DNA of 7,505 nt from an uncultured Chlamydiae bacterium. GTDB lineage: Bacteria > Chlamydiota > Chlamydiia > Chlamydiales > Rhabdochlamydiaceae. The stretch's first letter is position 1. The number at the start of each line of letters is the position of its first letter. The notes beneath the pieces were generated by a model. The model ran no database searches, was not told the DNA's origin, and saw nothing but the letters and a program-made list of their open reading frames with translations. Location: positions 1 through 7,505 of the forward strand of contig CAMFJP010000066.1 of NCBI GenBank assembly GCA_945957075.1. Direction: 5' to 3'. Made by a program: the position numbers and the translations under genes. Shown here piece by piece: positions 5,875-7,505 of the stretch.

Positions 5875-6750
5875 TTATTGCATTAAATCGAGAATAAACT
5901 GAGGAAGCGCAAATGCCGCTTGATGCACCTCTGGGGTATAATACTTTAAAGACCCCTCTATATCCTGCATCCTGAGGCGCAGCTCTTCTAAACTAACCCG
6001 AGCATAATCGGGATTATCCGTCCCCCACCCAAGTGTCATCTGCCCCCCTACATAAACAGGAACAGAAACTAAATAAAATCCTGGCGCTGCAAAATGCTCT
6101 TTAAAAATATCATAAGTATCGGTCACACAAGAGCCTTGAACAAAGGGAACCCCATTTTGATTCACTAGAATCCCACCTGCATTTAAAACCCTTTTGCACT
6201 CCGCAAAAAACTCAGGCGTAAACAGAGACTCTCCAGGACCTATCGGATCTGTAGAATCGCAAATCACAACATCAAATTTCTCTTCGGTTGTTTTCACAAA
6301 ATCAAGTCCGTCTGCAATAATAATGCGTGTTTTAGGGTTATCAAATGCACCATTTGAAAGAGTCGGAAGATACTTTTGAGACATCTCAATCACCCCCCGG
6401 TCAATATCTACAAGAGTGGCCATCTCAACACTTTTGTGTTTTACAACCTCTCTTAAAACACCGCCATCGCCGCCGCCAATAATCAATACTTTTTTTGCAT
6501 TCCCATGTGCTAGCAAAGGCACGTGAGCCATCATCTCGTGATATGAGTACTCATCTTTTTCGGTTAACTGAATAATATTATCAAGGGCTAGCACACGGCC
6601 ATAACGCGGATTTTCAAAGATCACAAGATCTTGGTGCTCGGTTTTAACTTCAAAAACAACCTTATCCATTTTAAAGGTTTGCTCCCAATCGCCATGCAAA
6701 GACTCTGTAAACCAACCAAGCTTCGCACATACACACAGTAGTGGCACCAT
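5875..6750 (-). CDS. speE: Spermidine synthase (putrescine aminopropyltransferase)
   Basis: A 291-residue protein close in length to E. coli SpeE (288). It transfers the aminopropyl group of decarboxylated S-adenosylmethionine to putrescine, giving spermidine and methylthioadenosine, in the cytoplasm. Seen: the N-terminal strand domain with EHQDLVIFENPRYGRVLALD (38-57), YHEMMAHVPLL (70-80), the nucleotide-binding GGGDGG (92-97), VDID (114-117), and the catalytic DSTDPIGPGESLF (165-177; D165 matches the family's catalytic Asp, D168 the second substrate-binding Asp). The C-terminal GGQMTLGW and HQAAFALPQF also match. ATG at 6750 has GGGGGGAG 5 nt upstream. It gives about ten more N-terminal residues than E. 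coli, and no nearer ATG exists. No speD or ornithine/arginine decarboxylase is in the window, so the substrate supply is unseen. Followed at 4 nt by the TPR-like gene. Confidence 0.96.
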   Translation of the reverse strand: MVPLLCVCAKLGWFTESLHGDWEQTFKMDKVVFEVKTEHQDLVIFENPRYGRVLALDNIIQLTEKDEYSYHEMMAHVPLLAHGNAKKVLIIGGGDGGVLREVVKHKSVEMATLVDIDRGVIEMSQKYLPTLSNGAFDNPKTRIIIADGLDFVKTTEEKFDVVICDSTDPIGPGESLFTPEFFAECKRVLNAGGILVNQNGVPFVQGSCVTDTYDIFKEHFAAPGFYLVSVPVYVGGQMTLGWGTDNPDYARVSLEELRLRMQDIEGSLKYYTPEVHQAAFALPQFILDLMQ

Positions 6751-6755
6751 ATAGA

Positions 6756-6763
6756 CTCCCCCC
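6756..6763 (-). promoter_or_regulatory. Purine-rich ribosome binding site of speE (GGGGGGAG)
   Basis: The - strand run GGGGGGAG ends 5 nt before the speE ATG. The GGAG part at 6756-6759 is a normal Shine-Dalgarno core; the six-G run is unusual for this AT-rich region. It supports the ATG at 6750. Confidence 0.6.
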
Positions 6764-6789
6764 TTTATAGTTATACAAAAACGGGTGCG

Positions 6790-6818
6790 ATTGTAGAGGG
6801 TTTTAAGATTTACAACAA
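6790..6818 (-). promoter_or_regulatory. Candidate sigma-70-type promoter of speE
   Basis: On the - strand TTGTTG (6813-6818) and TACAAT (6790-6795) are separated by 17 nt and point toward speE, about 40 nt upstream of its ATG. The -10 matches TATAAT at five of six positions; the -35 is weaker. A second -10-like TATAAC at 6770-6775 lacks a good -35. Confidence 0.45.
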
Positions 6819-6820
6819 CA

Positions 6821-6849
6821 TTGACATTTTAATAGAATTACCATAAATT
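6821..6849 (+). promoter_or_regulatory. Candidate sigma-70-type promoter of pcnB
   Basis: A perfect TTGACA (6821-6826) is followed after 17 nt by TAAATT (6844-6849, four of six to TATAAT). Transcription would begin near 6856, about 25 nt before the pcnB start. It lies back to back with the speE promoter candidate, the two -35 boxes being only 2 nt apart. Confidence 0.5.
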
Positions 6850-6879
6850 CGGCCCCTGAACAAGGAAGTACGTTTACGA

Positions 6880-7505
6880 GTGACAATACAACAAAAAATT
6901 TACCCCCTAGAAGAGCACGGACTAGACATTCGCGATATCGATGAACATGCTCTATACATCATGGAAAAGCTCGCCCGTTCTGGCCACACAGCATACCTAG
7001 TTGGTGGTAGTGTGCGTGATCTTCTTCTCAAAAAAAAACCTAAAGATTTTGACATCTCCACCTCTGCACGTCCTGAAGAAATCAAGGAAATTTTTAGAAA
7101 CAGCATCCTAATCGGAAGAAGATTTCGCCTAGCCCACATTCGATTTGGAAAAAAAATATTCGAAGTCTCCACTTTTAGAGCAGGGGATACAGAAAGCGAA
7201 GAATTTATTACACGCGACAACGTCTGGGGATCACCAGAAGAAGACGTTCTAAGAAGAGATTTTACAATTAACGGCCTCTTTTTTGACCCCTCTTCACAAA
7301 CTGTCATCGATTTTTTAGGTGGATACCCCGATATCCAAAAGCAATACCTGCGCACCATCGGCCCTGCCTTTGTCCGCTTTAAACAAGACCCAGTCCGCAT
7401 GCTACGGCTTGTTAAATTTCAAGCGCGCTTTGGATTTACAATTGATCCTGAGGCCAAAATTGCCCTATGCGAATGCAGACACGATATCACCAAAAGTTCT
7501 TCAGC
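6880..7505 (+). CDS. pcnB: Poly(A) polymerase I (polynucleotide adenylyltransferase), 3' end outside the window
   Basis: The first 208 residues of a class II nucleotidyltransferase, open to the window edge. It adds 3' A tails to RNA, marking it for decay. Motifs: AYLVGGSVRDLLL (38-50), the metal-binding pair D56/D58 in PKDFDIST, EVSTFRAG (95-102), RRDFTING (125-132), a DFLGG strand, and DPVRMLRLVKFQARFGF, where the helical neck domain begins. CCA-adding enzymes share this head, but the FRNSILIGRRFRLAHIRFG stretch and RRDFTINGLFFD are typical of bacterial PcnB, and the N-terminus (IYPLEEHGLDIRDIDEHAL) resembles chlamydial PcnB as I recall it. The start is GTG at 6880. An in-frame stop lies upstream at 6844-6846, and AAGGA (6862-6866) is a rather distant ribosome site (13 nt). 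It is transcribed divergently from speE. Confidence 0.94.
   Translation, partial: MTIQQKIYPLEEHGLDIRDIDEHALYIMEKLARSGHTAYLVGGSVRDLLLKKKPKDFDISTSARPEEIKEIFRNSILIGRRFRLAHIRFGKKIFEVSTFRAGDTESEEFITRDNVWGSPEEDVLRRDFTINGLFFDPSSQTVIDFLGGYPDIQKQYLRTIGPAFVRFKQDPVRMLRLVKFQARFGFTIDPEAKIALCECRHDITKSSS

Noticed and set aside
6194..6379. 61-codon + strand ORF
   Set aside because: Opposite the catalytic region of speE, with no ribosome site or recognisable protein.
6900..7400. 166-codon - strand ORF
   Set aside because: Opposite pcnB; composition is Ser/Arg rich and without domain, as expected of an antisense frame.

Overview
The window looks like chromosomal DNA of a member of the Chlamydiae, most likely an environmental, Parachlamydiales-type organism. 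Four things point there: a Pkn1-type protein in which a eukaryote-like kinase domain is fused to a formylglycine-generating-enzyme (FGE/SUMF) domain; a short RodZ with one membrane segment and no periplasmic domain; a PcnB-type poly(A) polymerase with a chlamydia-like N-terminus; and AT-rich coding sequence. Classical Chlamydia species are, as far as I recall, without a spermidine synthase, so speE favours an environmental lineage. This assignment is inferred from protein character, not from a database search.

Layout, right to left. At the right edge, pcnB runs on the + strand from a GTG at 6880 and off the window. It is separated by about 130 bp, holding back-to-back promoter candidates, from speE (5875-6750, - strand). 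Next on the - strand is a large orphan helical-repeat (TPR-like) protein gene (4218-5870), four bases after speE and closed by a probable intrinsic terminator. Then comes a 165-bp imperfect palindrome with arms of about 80 bp and a 5-nt loop (4033-4197). Beyond it lies a compact - strand operon: a 60-codon ORF that may be the tail of a damaged gene, then rodZ (3516-3923), a yyaL/SPATA20-type thioredoxin-domain gene (1459-3519) and pkn1 (64-1455). Junctions in the operon are very tight: TGA-T-ATG, an ATGA overlap, and a 3-nt gap.

The most notable observations are three. (1) pkn1 stops at an in-frame TAA in the middle of its FGE domain, and the same frame keeps reading recognisable FGE sequence to the window edge, so the gene looks cut by a single nonsense change. 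(2) Its kinase domain already lacks the catalytic Asp of the HRD motif (HLS instead), suggesting a pseudokinase. (3) The large palindrome sits exactly where the head of the 60-codon ORF would be, and may have truncated the gene ahead of rodZ. I found no RNA gene, CRISPR array, transposase or phage gene.

Functionally, rodZ, yyaL and pkn1 look co-transcribed and translationally coupled: an MreB-linked shape/division factor, a redox-fold protein of unknown substrate, and a kinase-like protein. speE and the TPR gene form a second unit. pcnB acts in RNA 3'-end polyadenylation and is transcribed divergently.
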